Below are positions 32,554 through 40,119 of a stretch of DNA of 45,611 bases, in pieces (the stretch's first letter is position 1; every line of letters begins with the position of its first letter). Position numbers and translations under genes: made by a program. Below the pieces are notes generated by a model. That model was not told where the DNA came from. It saw nothing but the letters and a program-made list of their open reading frames with translations, and ran no database searches. The stretch is from Helicobacter sp. 11-8110 (GTDB taxonomy: Bacteria; Campylobacterota; Campylobacteria; Campylobacterales; Helicobacteraceae). Where the stretch lies: assembly GCF_003288905.1 (NCBI RefSeq), contig NZ_NHYL01000011.1, positions 1-45,611 of the forward strand, read 5' to 3'.

Positions 32554-33857
32554 TAATTACCTTTAATTAAATTAATCAAATCCAAAGCTTTAATATATTT
32601 TTTATCAGCTTCAAAAGCTCTTCTGTGTTTCAGTATTAAATTCGCCGTTTCTAACATTGCACTATAAGAGGCGCGTAGCAATTGATTCGCATAAACTATG
32701 ATATTCACTCCTGCTTTTTCCAACTCCACTTCACTTAAGCTAGGATAATTTGTAGGAACAACCATTAAAGGCTTACGGTTTTCTAATGCATTATATCTCT
32801 CACAAAATTCTAAAATTTCCCTTCCATCTTTCTGTCTTGAATGTATCATAATTCCATCTGCTCCTGCCTCAATATAAGCTTGAGCTCTATTCATTGCATC
32901 CTCAATGCCAACATTTAAAATTAAACTTTCAATTCTAGCAATAATCATAAAATTATCTGACAACTGTGCTTGCTTGCCAGCCTTTATTTTTGCACAAAAG
33001 TGTTCAATTGTATCTTGAAAATGTTGAACACTTTCACCTTCACACAAAGAGTTCTTCTTTAATCCAATTTTATCTTCAATCACAACCGCACTTACACCCA
33101 ATCTTTCCAAACGCTTTACCATTAACTCAAAATGAGGAATTTGAGAACCTGTATCTCCATCATAAATAATTGGTTTTGTAGAAGCTTCTAAAATATCATT
33201 CACCGTGACAATCCTAGATGTTAAGTCAACAAATTCATTATCTGGCTTACCTTTTAATGTGGAATCTGTCAAAGAGCTAATCCATAGAAAGTCAAAACTT
33301 TGATTTACCCCATCTGCATCTTTAACATTAGCATTTTCAATAATCATGGCACTCAACCCACTATGTGCTTCAATTCCTTTTATCATTGTCTTTACTTCAA
33401 GAGTCCTTTTTAATAAATCAAGTCTCACATGTGGCAATATACCATACTGCTTAATAGCTAAATTTAACTGCGAAGAAGAAATATTCTCAGTATATTCTGG
33501 CTCTACAATTTTCCCTCCCCAACTCTTCATAAGTTCTATTGCTCTTTCCCTTGGCTTACTTAAAGGTCCTTTATTCCAATCATTACCATGTACCATAAAA
33601 TCTGGTTTATATCTCAAAAGATTTTTATCGTATTCTTTTTCTTCTTGAATAACAACTTCATCAACACCTTTTAAATTTTCAACGATTATTTTTCTTTGCT
33701 CATAATTCATCAAAGGAACACGTTTATAACTTGCAATAGCCTTATCTGAAAATAATCCAACTATAACATAACCCAATTGCGAAGCCTGCTTAATGATATT
33801 TAAATGACCAGGATGAATTATATCTGCCGCCATTGGAACATAAACTATTTTTTTCAT
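32553..33857 (-). CDS. ppm: Cytidylyltransferase-PEP mutase fusion
   Basis: A 434-residue two-domain protein. Residues 1-135 form a TagD/ECT-type cytidylyltransferase: HPGH at 15-18 and ISSSQL near 126-131, matching the family's HxGH and ISST-like sites. Residues about 150-430 form PEP mutase: DGDTG at 233-237 (Mg site) and EDKIGLKKNS at 261-270, the EDK-x5-NS signature that separates mutases from isocitrate-lyase-type lyases. The mutase makes phosphonopyruvate from PEP, the entry to almost all phosphonates. The transferase domain probably activates a downstream phosphonate with CTP, since 2-aminoethylphosphonate is an isostere of phosphoethanolamine. Start ATG 33857 lies five bases after the radical SAM stop. 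Domain calls are firm; the CTP substrate is inference. Confidence 0.93.
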   Translation of the reverse strand: MKKIVYVPMAADIIHPGHLNIIKQASQLGYVIVGLFSDKAIASYKRVPLMNYEQRKIIVENLKGVDEVVIQEEKEYDKNLLRYKPDFMVHGNDWNKGPLSKPRERAIELMKSWGGKIVEPEYTENISSSQLNLAIKQYGILPHVRLDLLKRTLEVKTMIKGIEAHSGLSAMIIENANVKDADGVNQSFDFLWISSLTDSTLKGKPDNEFVDLTSRIVTVNDILEASTKPIIYDGDTGSQIPHFELMVKRLERLGVSAVVIEDKIGLKKNSLCEGESVQHFQDTIEHFCAKIKAGKQAQLSDNFMIIARIESLILNVGIEDAMNRAQAYIEAGADGIMIHSRQKDGREILEFCERYNALENRKPLMVVPTNYPSLSEVELEKAGVNIIVYANQLLRASYSAMLETANLILKHRRAFEADKKYIKALDLINLIKGN

Positions 33858-33862
33858 AACAT

Positions 33863-34873
33863 TTAACCTTTAAATAAACAAGTATCACATAATTTTGTAC
33901 CACTTAAATCTCCACTCATATGTGCTTCTCTCAATTCTTTCATGCCTTGCGAATGCCAAATATTATAAATAGTATCACTGTTGATATTTCCAACTGCAAT
34001 ATGTTTAGCCCTATGAGAAGCACAAGGAACTACTAAACCATCTCCGTGGATAAATAACGACTCAAAAGGATAAGAACAGCTTTGTTTTCCTTCAATAGGA
34101 GAATCTGAAATAGCATAACTTCTTTCATCATCAAAAGGAGAAATTGGAACATAACGTTGAATAGAAACATAATCCACTTTATCGACCCAATATTGCTTAA
34201 AGGCTTCCAATTCATGTTTGTTTTTTTCTTGCAATAAAAAACTTACTCTTACTATAGGCAACTCTTTTCCCATTTTTGAGCGAAGCTCTAAAAAAGTTTC
34301 AATATTTTTTAAAACTTTACTAAAATTTAAACCTATCCTAATTTTATTATAAGTTTCTTCAGTTGCTGCATCAATACTAAAATTCATACGCGTAATATTG
34401 GTATCTAACAGCTTCTTGCTCATCTCTTCAGTTAGCAAAGAAGCATTGGTATTAAAATGAATATCCATGATGCTTGATTTACAGCTAACATATTGCAGTC
34501 TTTCTACGATATCTGGATCAAGCAAAGGCTCATTAGTTTGAGATACGCCGACAGAAGGACAACCATGCTCATCACATTCATCCACCAAACGCTTAAAAGT
34601 TTCAAAAGGTAAATAGCCTTCATATCCATAATCAGCACGCAAATCAGGATGACCATGCACGCACATCGTGCATCTCGCATTACACTTAAATTGGTTTTCA
34701 AAGCGGACAAAAAGCGGAAAATCTGCAAGTATATGCTTAGAAGCATCTGCCCATTGCTTGCGATAGTCCAACCATTTTTGCCCATATCGCTTCACAAAAA
34801 CTTCATTAATATCTTTCTTAAAGCTATTAACAACTCGCCCTGCAGAAGTCGATTCACTTAACATTTGTGACAT
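33863..34873 (-). CDS. Radical SAM/SPASM protein of the phosphonate operon
   Basis: A 336-residue protein. The radical SAM site is CNARCTMC (Cys64, Cys68, Cys71), in a TIM-barrel core that includes SQTNEPLLDPDIVERL and HFNTNASLLTEEM. The C-terminus has SPASM-type cysteines for auxiliary clusters: CSYPF, VPCASHR, CDTCLFKG. The start has GGAG six bases upstream of ATG. It is the first gene after its own -10 (34901-34906) and leads the mutase, decarboxylase, kinase and phosphatase. SPASM enzymes modify peptides or small molecules; in glycan loci they often act on sugars or head groups. Here it may alter the phosphonate or its acceptor. I cannot name the reaction. Confidence 0.85.
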   Translation of the reverse strand: MSQMLSESTSAGRVVNSFKKDINEVFVKRYGQKWLDYRKQWADASKHILADFPLFVRFENQFKCNARCTMCVHGHPDLRADYGYEGYLPFETFKRLVDECDEHGCPSVGVSQTNEPLLDPDIVERLQYVSCKSSIMDIHFNTNASLLTEEMSKKLLDTNITRMNFSIDAATEETYNKIRIGLNFSKVLKNIETFLELRSKMGKELPIVRVSFLLQEKNKHELEAFKQYWVDKVDYVSIQRYVPISPFDDERSYAISDSPIEGKQSCSYPFESLFIHGDGLVVPCASHRAKHIAVGNINSDTIYNIWHSQGMKELREAHMSGDLSGTKLCDTCLFKG

Positions 34874-34900
34874 ATCTTACTCCTTAAATTATTGGCTTGT

Positions 34901-34906
34901 ATTATA
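34901..34906 (-). promoter_or_regulatory. -10 element (TATAAT) of the phosphonate operon
   Basis: A perfect TATAAT in the context GGAAGTATAATACAAG on the minus strand lies 28 bases before the radical SAM ATG, giving a short leader with AAGGAG. It separates the five phosphonate genes from the upstream sugar genes, so they can be expressed alone. Confidence 0.55.
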
Positions 34907-34999
34907 CTTCCAATTATTTTAATTTTAAATTACACCTCATAAAGCCACACTGTAACAATATTAAATTGCCTCATTACAGAAAATGTAGCCTACCTACCA

Positions 35000-35066
35000 C
35001 TAAAAATATATTGCTTTGACTTTTGTTCTCATAAACCACAAAGCCATATCACAAGCCCTTTGCCAT
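35000..35066 (-). pseudogene. Decayed N-terminus of a second CysC-like kinase gene
   Basis: Just past the aminotransferase stop, an ATG at 35066 gives MAKGL then a stop. One base over, the frame reads GLVIWLCGL, then TGA. APS-kinase-family proteins start with residues like KGLVIWLTGLSGSGKS, and the following bases (GAGAACAAAAGT) could be a damaged P-loop, followed by KAIY. No more of the gene is recognisable before the -10 at 34901-34906. The stretch 34874-35068 (195 bases) has no other content I can name. This is a short, tentative match. Confidence 0.35.
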
Positions 35067-35068
35067 CT

Positions 35069-36169
35069 TTAACCAATTGCTTCATTGATTGCCTTTATCA
35101 CACTCTCTACTTCCACATTACTCAAATGCTCTCCCATAGGAAGTGAAAGAATCTCGCTCTCCCAAGCTTTAGCCTTAGGAGTTTTTGATTCCACTACATA
35201 AGGCTGATTTGAAAATGCTTGAGTATTAGGCAAACAAATAGGGTAATGCAATCCTGTTTCAATTCCCATTTGGTTTAGCTTTTGTGACAATTCATTTCGT
35301 TTTTGAATGCGGATAACAAACAAATGCCACACACATTCACATTCTTTCCTAACTTCAGGAAGCTCCACAATCCCGCTTAATCCATCCATATAAAGCTTTG
35401 CAATTTCTCTACGCCTTCTATTCCAAGAATCCAAATGTTTCAACTTCACCCTTAAAATTGCCGCTTGAATCCCATCAAGCCTAGAATTCCTACCAACAAT
35501 CTCATGTTCATATTTCCTTAACCCTCCATGGTGTGCAATGCATTTACACTTTTTAATTAGTGCTTCATCTCTACTTACAATCGCTCCGCCATCACCATAA
35601 GCCCCAAGATTCTTGCCAGGATAAAAGCTAAAAGCTGCAATATCACCCAAACTCCCAACACATTGCCCATTATATCTCGCCCCATGAGCTTGTGCACAAT
35701 CTTCAATCACTCTTAAAGAATGCTTTTTGGCTAACTCCAAAATCTCTTTCATTCTTGCACTTTGCCCATACAAATGCACCGCCATAATCGCACTAGTTTT
35801 TGGTGTAATCTTACTCTTTAAATCCTCAATATCTAAAGTATAATCCGCCCCACAATCTACAAAAACGATTTTCAATCTATTTCTTACCACTGCTTCTGCA
35901 CTTGCTGCAAAGGTATTTGCAGGAACCAGCACTTCACTATCCTTTGGGAGATTCAAAGCTTCAATTGCAATTTCTAAAGCATCACTTCCATTACCAACCC
36001 CAAGTGTCTTAACTCCGCCACCAATAAATTCTGAAAACTCTTCCTCAAAAGATTCAACCGCATCTCCTCCAATAAAAGCACTTTTTTCTATCACTTCAGA
36101 GATTGCTTTATCAACTTCCTCTTTAATCCCCAAATACTGCTTATGCAAATCTAAAAATTTCACAACCAT
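35069..36169 (-). CDS. DegT/DnrJ/EryC1-family sugar aminotransferase (second set)
   Basis: A 366-residue PLP-dependent aminotransferase that places an amino group on a keto-sugar nucleotide. It shows LGVGNGSDALEIAIEAL near residue 80, IEDCAQAHGA (Asp that pairs with PLP nitrogen), FSFYPGKNLGAYGDGGAI (active-site Lys) and [16 protein letters not shown]. The start KFLDLHKQYLGIKEEVDKAI is typical of the nucleotide-sugar group. It is 3 bases downstream of the Gfo/Idh gene and works with it and the acyltransferase. It is related to, but clearly distinct from, the aminotransferase at 41810. It could also supply the amine for aminoethylphosphonate, but that would be unusual for DegT. Confidence 0.88.
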   Translation of the reverse strand: MVVKFLDLHKQYLGIKEEVDKAISEVIEKSAFIGGDAVESFEEEFSEFIGGGVKTLGVGNGSDALEIAIEALNLPKDSEVLVPANTFAASAEAVVRNRLKIVFVDCGADYTLDIEDLKSKITPKTSAIMAVHLYGQSARMKEILELAKKHSLRVIEDCAQAHGARYNGQCVGSLGDIAAFSFYPGKNLGAYGDGGAIVSRDEALIKKCKCIAHHGGLRKYEHEIVGRNSRLDGIQAAILRVKLKHLDSWNRRRREIAKLYMDGLSGIVELPEVRKECECVWHLFVIRIQKRNELSQKLNQMGIETGLHYPICLPNTQAFSNQPYVVESKTPKAKAWESEILSLPMGEHLSNVEVESVIKAINEAIG

Positions 36170-36172
36170 TCT

Positions 36173-37144
36173 TCATCCTATCTTTGAAATTAATTCTAAA
36201 GTTTTAATAACCGATATGATTCCTCTATGATTCTCCATTGGAATCTTTTTTGAAACAATAGAATCATAAAAAAACTTAACAGAATTATCTAATGACATTT
36301 TATTAGAAATTTTAGGGATTTCTTCTTCTCCATATTTGTATTGCACCATTTTTTCATAAAGCTTTGCTTTTCCAAATTCCTCATTAAGCACAACACCAGC
36401 ATTATAAAGCTTAATCTTATCTTGCTTAGTATCATCATAAAGTGCAGTTAGCTTTGTCCCACCAATAATCATTTCACGAATCTTAATAGGACTAAGCCAA
36501 GATACATTTAATCCAATCAATATTCCATTTTGCAGTTCAATATTTACATCACCAAAAGCACTATTAGGAAAGCTTCCATATTTTTTAGTAAAAGCAGAAA
36601 CCCTCTTAATATCTAGCCCAACTAGATAATCAATAATAGATAAATCATGCACCGCCAAATCCCACAAAACATCCACCGCACTTTGAAATAGCCCAAGATT
36701 AATTCTACGTGCATTAATATAAACAATGTCCCCAAATTTTTGAATGTTGCTTTTAAGGTATTTTACAGGTTCAGAATACACAAAAACATGATCCACCATT
36801 GTAATAAGACTCTTCTTTTCTGCGAGATTAATTAGAGCATAGGCTTCTTCTAAACTAGTCGTATAGGGCTTCTCAACAAAAGTATGTTTTCCTGCTTCTA
36901 AACTAGCATAAGCGACTTGATAATGACTTTGTGGAGGAGTTGCAATAAAAATAGCTTCGATACTATCATCACCCAAAAGCTCTTCATAACTTTGAAATTC
37001 TTTAAAAGAATATTGTTCTTTAGCTGTGCTAATCCGCTCTTTACTTAAATCAAAAATACTATATAACTCTAAATTTGGATTTGCATTAATTGTTTTTGCT
37101 AAATTTATCCCCCAATACCCATAACCAACTAATGCGACTTTCAT
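36173..37144 (-). CDS. Gfo/Idh/MocA-family sugar dehydrogenase (second set)
   Basis: A 323-residue NAD(P)-dependent oxidoreductase. The Rossmann motif is VGYGYWGINLAK, followed by FIATPPQSHYQVA, the EKPYTTSLEEA motif (catalytic Lys of the EKP triad) and LWDLAVHDLSIIDYLVG (conserved His). The sequence is close in layout to the dehydrogenases that oxidise C3 of a UDP-sugar ahead of a DegT enzyme, and to the N-terminal half of Gfo-acyltransferase fusions. It sits between acyltransferase and aminotransferase genes with 3-base spacings. The probable role is 3-oxidation of an activated hexose or uronic acid; the precise sugar is unknown. Confidence 0.85.
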   Translation of the reverse strand: MKVALVGYGYWGINLAKTINANPNLELYSIFDLSKERISTAKEQYSFKEFQSYEELLGDDSIEAIFIATPPQSHYQVAYASLEAGKHTFVEKPYTTSLEEAYALINLAEKKSLITMVDHVFVYSEPVKYLKSNIQKFGDIVYINARRINLGLFQSAVDVLWDLAVHDLSIIDYLVGLDIKRVSAFTKKYGSFPNSAFGDVNIELQNGILIGLNVSWLSPIKIREMIIGGTKLTALYDDTKQDKIKLYNAGVVLNEEFGKAKLYEKMVQYKYGEEEIPKISNKMSLDNSVKFFYDSIVSKKIPMENHRGIISVIKTLELISKIG

Positions 37145-37147
37145 CCC

Positions 37148-37564
37148 TTAAAGCTCCCTTATTAATCTTGCGGGATTTCCCGCATAAATGCCTTTTTTAG
37201 TGATATTCTTAGTTACCACACTCCCCGCACCAATCACCACGCCATCACAAATATCCACAGGTAAAATCGTAGCATTACTACCAATACTCACATTATTCCC
37301 AATTCTTGTTTCTCTCCACAATGCAGAATTACCAGCTGGTCTGCCCTCTTGGAATAAATCATTAATAAACATTACACCATGCCCAATAAAGCAAGATTCT
37401 CCAATGCTGACTAGCTCACAAATAAAGCTATGACTTTGGATTCTGCTCTTAGCTCCCACTTTCACACCCCTTTGAATCTCCACAAAAGGTCCCACAAAAA
37501 CCTCATCGCAAAGTTCGCATTCATAGAGATTGCAAGGCTCTACAATTTTAACATTAACCCCCAT
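37148..37564 (-). CDS. Left-handed beta-helix sugar N-acyltransferase (second set)
   Basis: A hexapeptide-repeat acyltransferase, about 138 residues from ATG 37564 (MGVNVKIVEPCNLYECELCDE), where GAGG sits five bases upstream. Repeats include VFVGPFVEIQRGVKVGAKSRIQSHSFICELVSIGESCFIGHGVMFIND and VSIGSNATILPV, with the usual IYAGNPARLIREL end. The frame is open to a TTG at 37672, also with a GGAG upstream, which would add 36 residues unlike the family and overlap the end of the formyltransferase pseudogene. I prefer the ATG. The likely task is to acylate the amino group made by the neighbouring DegT enzyme. Confidence 0.82.
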   Translation of the reverse strand: MGVNVKIVEPCNLYECELCDEVFVGPFVEIQRGVKVGAKSRIQSHSFICELVSIGESCFIGHGVMFINDLFQEGRPAGNSALWRETRIGNNVSIGSNATILPVDICDGVVIGAGSVVTKNITKKGIYAGNPARLIREL

Positions 37565-37655
37565 TTTAACCTCACGAATCTGACTTTGATACAAAGTAAA
37601 ACTTCCTTCCTTTAATGATTTAATAGAATAATTCAAATCCTGACTTTGCGATTGT

Positions 37656-37985
37656 TTAAATGGCTTTTTCAACTAATCTCCCTTGATATAAATATACACT
37701 TTAGCGCCTCAATTCTCTATGATAATGCAAATTCAATGTAATTTCTCAATTTCTTTAGTGTAATTAATATATTCTTGTTATAAAATCAAAGTCCAACTCC
37801 AATAAATCGTCTAAATTTTGAATTTCTTTAATATTATGTGTCTTGCAAAACTCTTTAACTTCCACGCCCCTATGTGAGGTTCCAACCGCAATAATCTCAT
37901 AATCCAATTCTTTTTACCTAGCAAATAACCAAGCTAAGCACTCAAATCCTATCTTTTTTGCTCCCAAAAATACAATTCTTTTCAT
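37656..37985 (-). pseudogene. Formyltransferase-family gene, decayed
   Basis: The ATG at 37985 overlaps the upstream TGA (ATGA), so the gene was once coupled to it. It reads MKRIVFLGAKKIGFECLAWL, then a TAA after residue 23, then in the same frame KELDYEIIAVGTSHRGVEVKEFCKTHNIKEIQNLDDL and FDFI, all like the N-terminus of sugar N-formyltransferases and Fmt. Beyond that the frame breaks. A final piece in another frame (NLHYHRELRR and VYLYQGRLVEKAI) could be its end. The catalytic middle (HPS and Asp regions) is gone. Over 300 bases the only content is this remnant. Confidence 0.65.
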
Positions 37986-39046
37986 AGATGCCCTAATTTG
38001 CACCGCTTAGGCTGGAATCGCAAAAAAACTTCCTTGCCTGTTTCAATTGATTCATACATTGCAATAATTAGCTCCAAACTCTTTCGCCCTTCTAAACCAT
38101 CAACAAGTGCTTTTTTATTATGCACAATCGAATCAATCACATGCAAATAATATTCTTTATGACCAAATCCATAAACATTAGGCGGATTAGTCGAGTATTT
38201 TTCTCTCACTTCTTTATCGCTTTCTAAAGATTCTACAAAATTCCAAGTTTTGATTTCATTTACTGCAAATCCACCAATCTCAACACTTCCAAACTCTCCT
38301 AGAATCGAAATGCTGCCTTCTAAATCTTTAGGGCGTGTAGCAGTGGTTGCTTCAATCACCCCCAAAGCTCCGTTTTTAAACTTCAAAACCGCCACTCCAG
38401 TGTCTTCAGTTTCAATCTCACTTAATGCTGTTATGCTTTTAGCAAACACGCTCTCCACATCGCCCATCATCCACTCTAACAAATCAATATGATGACTAGC
38501 TTGATTGGTAAAAACACCTCCATCCATCGCCCAAGTCCCACGCCAAGAATCTTGACGATAATATGCATTGTCTCGACACCATCGCACTCGCACACTGCCC
38601 ATTACAAGCTTACCAAATCTCCCCGCTTCCAAAGCCTCTCTTAATTTTTGAACGGGCAAATTATAGCGGTTTTGCTTGACTACAAAAAGTCTTATTCCAT
38701 TTCTATCACAAGCTTCAATCATTTTATCGGCATCTTCTAAAGTCAATGCCATAGGCTTTTCAACAATAATATGTTTTTTATAGGGTGCAACTTCCAAAGT
38801 ATTTTTAGCATGCATTCCACTTGGAGTAAGAATAGAAACAATATCAATTTTATTTTTGCAAGATTCCATCATCGAATCTAAGCTTGTAAAATAGGGGACT
38901 TGATATTTCTCTCCAAATTGCTTGGAACGACTTTCATCTATATCGCACACGCAGACTAATTTAGCACCATCAATCTCACCCCTACTTAAAAGCTCTGCAT
39001 GACGAAGGGCGATTCTCCCACAACCAAGCAATGCCACACCTAGCAT
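37982..39046 (-). CDS. Gfo/Idh/MocA-family dehydrogenase
   Basis: A 354-residue NAD(P)-dependent oxidoreductase: LGCGRIALRHAELL (Rossmann), ILTPSGMHAKNT, VEKPMALTLEDAD (EKP motif) and FTNQASHHIDLLEWMMGDV (catalytic His region). It resembles the WlbA-type UDP-sugar 3-dehydrogenases more than the one at 36173. The start overlaps the DUF354 stop by 7 bases and its stop overlaps the decayed formyltransferase start. It is the second of three Gfo-type genes in this locus, so at least two different keto-sugars seem to be, or once were, made here. Confidence 0.85.
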   Translation of the reverse strand: MLGVALLGCGRIALRHAELLSRGEIDGAKLVCVCDIDESRSKQFGEKYQVPYFTSLDSMMESCKNKIDIVSILTPSGMHAKNTLEVAPYKKHIIVEKPMALTLEDADKMIEACDRNGIRLFVVKQNRYNLPVQKLREALEAGRFGKLVMGSVRVRWCRDNAYYRQDSWRGTWAMDGGVFTNQASHHIDLLEWMMGDVESVFAKSITALSEIETEDTGVAVLKFKNGALGVIEATTATRPKDLEGSISILGEFGSVEIGGFAVNEIKTWNFVESLESDKEVREKYSTNPPNVYGFGHKEYYLHVIDSIVHNKKALVDGLEGRKSLELIIAMYESIETGKEVFLRFQPKRCKLGHL

Positions 39047-40119
39047 AAAATCTCCTTTGTAATCCTCTCAATCATAGAATCAAAACTGCATTCTCCACGC
39101 ACGAAATAGCTTTGCGAATCAATCCTTTTGCCTAGCATAGATTTTGTAATTTGCACAATCTCATTGCAATCTTGACTCCAAAACATTAGTTTGTTTTTAA
39201 TCAAATATTGATCATGAACTAACCAAATTGAACGCGTGGAAATGGTGGGAATCCCATAACAAACCGATTCAAGATTCATTGTCCCACCTCCGCCGATAAA
39301 CAAATCAATAAAAGGGTAAAACTCTTCTGGCTTCAGCTTCTCTTCTAAAATAGTAGCAATCCCTCCAAAATCCTTTTTTAGTCTCTCTTTTTCATAGCGA
39401 GGCATAATCACTAAATTCACATCCATTTCTTTTTTTAGCAACGGAATCACTTCATAAATAGTCGGAATCTTTTCTTTAACATAATGGGCTTTATACTCTT
39501 CTTCGCGAATTAGAATTGTAGGTTTTTGTGTATCTAATCCATAGCGTGTTCGGAAATCATTTTTAGGATCTTTTTGGATAGCATTTATCCACAATGCCAC
39601 ATCAATAAAGGGATACGATTGGATTTGATTTTCATCGAGTGCAAAACGCAACATTAATTCTTTCGGCAACACAAAAGGATAAAAAAGTATCTTAGAAAAA
39701 GGCAAAGTAAGTCTAGCCACATGCGTGACATTACGAGGGATTCCAAAGTATTGCACTCCATCAACAGCAGGTGTATCACCAAAATTCACCACTGGAATCC
39801 CAATCCCATAGGCTACCTGCACACTATCAACTACAGCCCCACAAATTAGCACTTTTGGAACCCCTCTTGCTTTAAATAAATCCAAAATTTCTTTTTGTCT
39901 AAAAATCCTTGCTTCAAATTTTTCCAAAAGCGTTGCGCCACCATACTCCCCAAGCACAATATGTGGAATCTGATGCAATTCTAAAATTTCTTTTGCTTCG
40001 GTGTAATTTGGGGCATAGCGTGTTGTTACAAGCACCTCAAATCCCCTTTTTTCTAGCTCTCTAATCATCCCTGCAAAAAACATCGCATACTTAGGAGTTG
40101 CGACATCAATCCAAATCAT
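39040..40119 (-). CDS. DUF354 glycosyltransferase-like protein
   Basis: A 359-residue DUF354 protein, a GT-B-like fold related to UDP-sugar epimerases and MurG-type transferases. The N-terminus IWIDVATPKYAMFFAGMIRELEKRGFEVLVTTR is diagnostic. The C-terminal half contains FIGGGGTMNLESVCYGIPTIST, which looks like the nucleotide-sugar binding region of such transferases. No membrane helix is evident, so it would be cytoplasmic. The ATG overlaps the AsnB-like stop (ATGA). The probable job is to transfer or modify the sugar built by the upstream genes. The enzymatic role of DUF354 is not well established. Confidence 0.8.
   Translation of the reverse strand: MIWIDVATPKYAMFFAGMIRELEKRGFEVLVTTRYAPNYTEAKEILELHQIPHIVLGEYGGATLLEKFEARIFRQKEILDLFKARGVPKVLICGAVVDSVQVAYGIGIPVVNFGDTPAVDGVQYFGIPRNVTHVARLTLPFSKILFYPFVLPKELMLRFALDENQIQSYPFIDVALWINAIQKDPKNDFRTRYGLDTQKPTILIREEEYKAHYVKEKIPTIYEVIPLLKKEMDVNLVIMPRYEKERLKKDFGGIATILEEKLKPEEFYPFIDLFIGGGGTMNLESVCYGIPTISTRSIWLVHDQYLIKNKLMFWSQDCNEIVQITKSMLGKRIDSQSYFVRGECSFDSMIERITKEILC

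Noticed and set aside
33863-34873. Antisense and alternate-frame open frames within the radical SAM gene (for example 34033-34215, 34504-34785)
   Set aside because: They have no family similarity or ribosome sites and lie wholly inside a gene with clear motifs.
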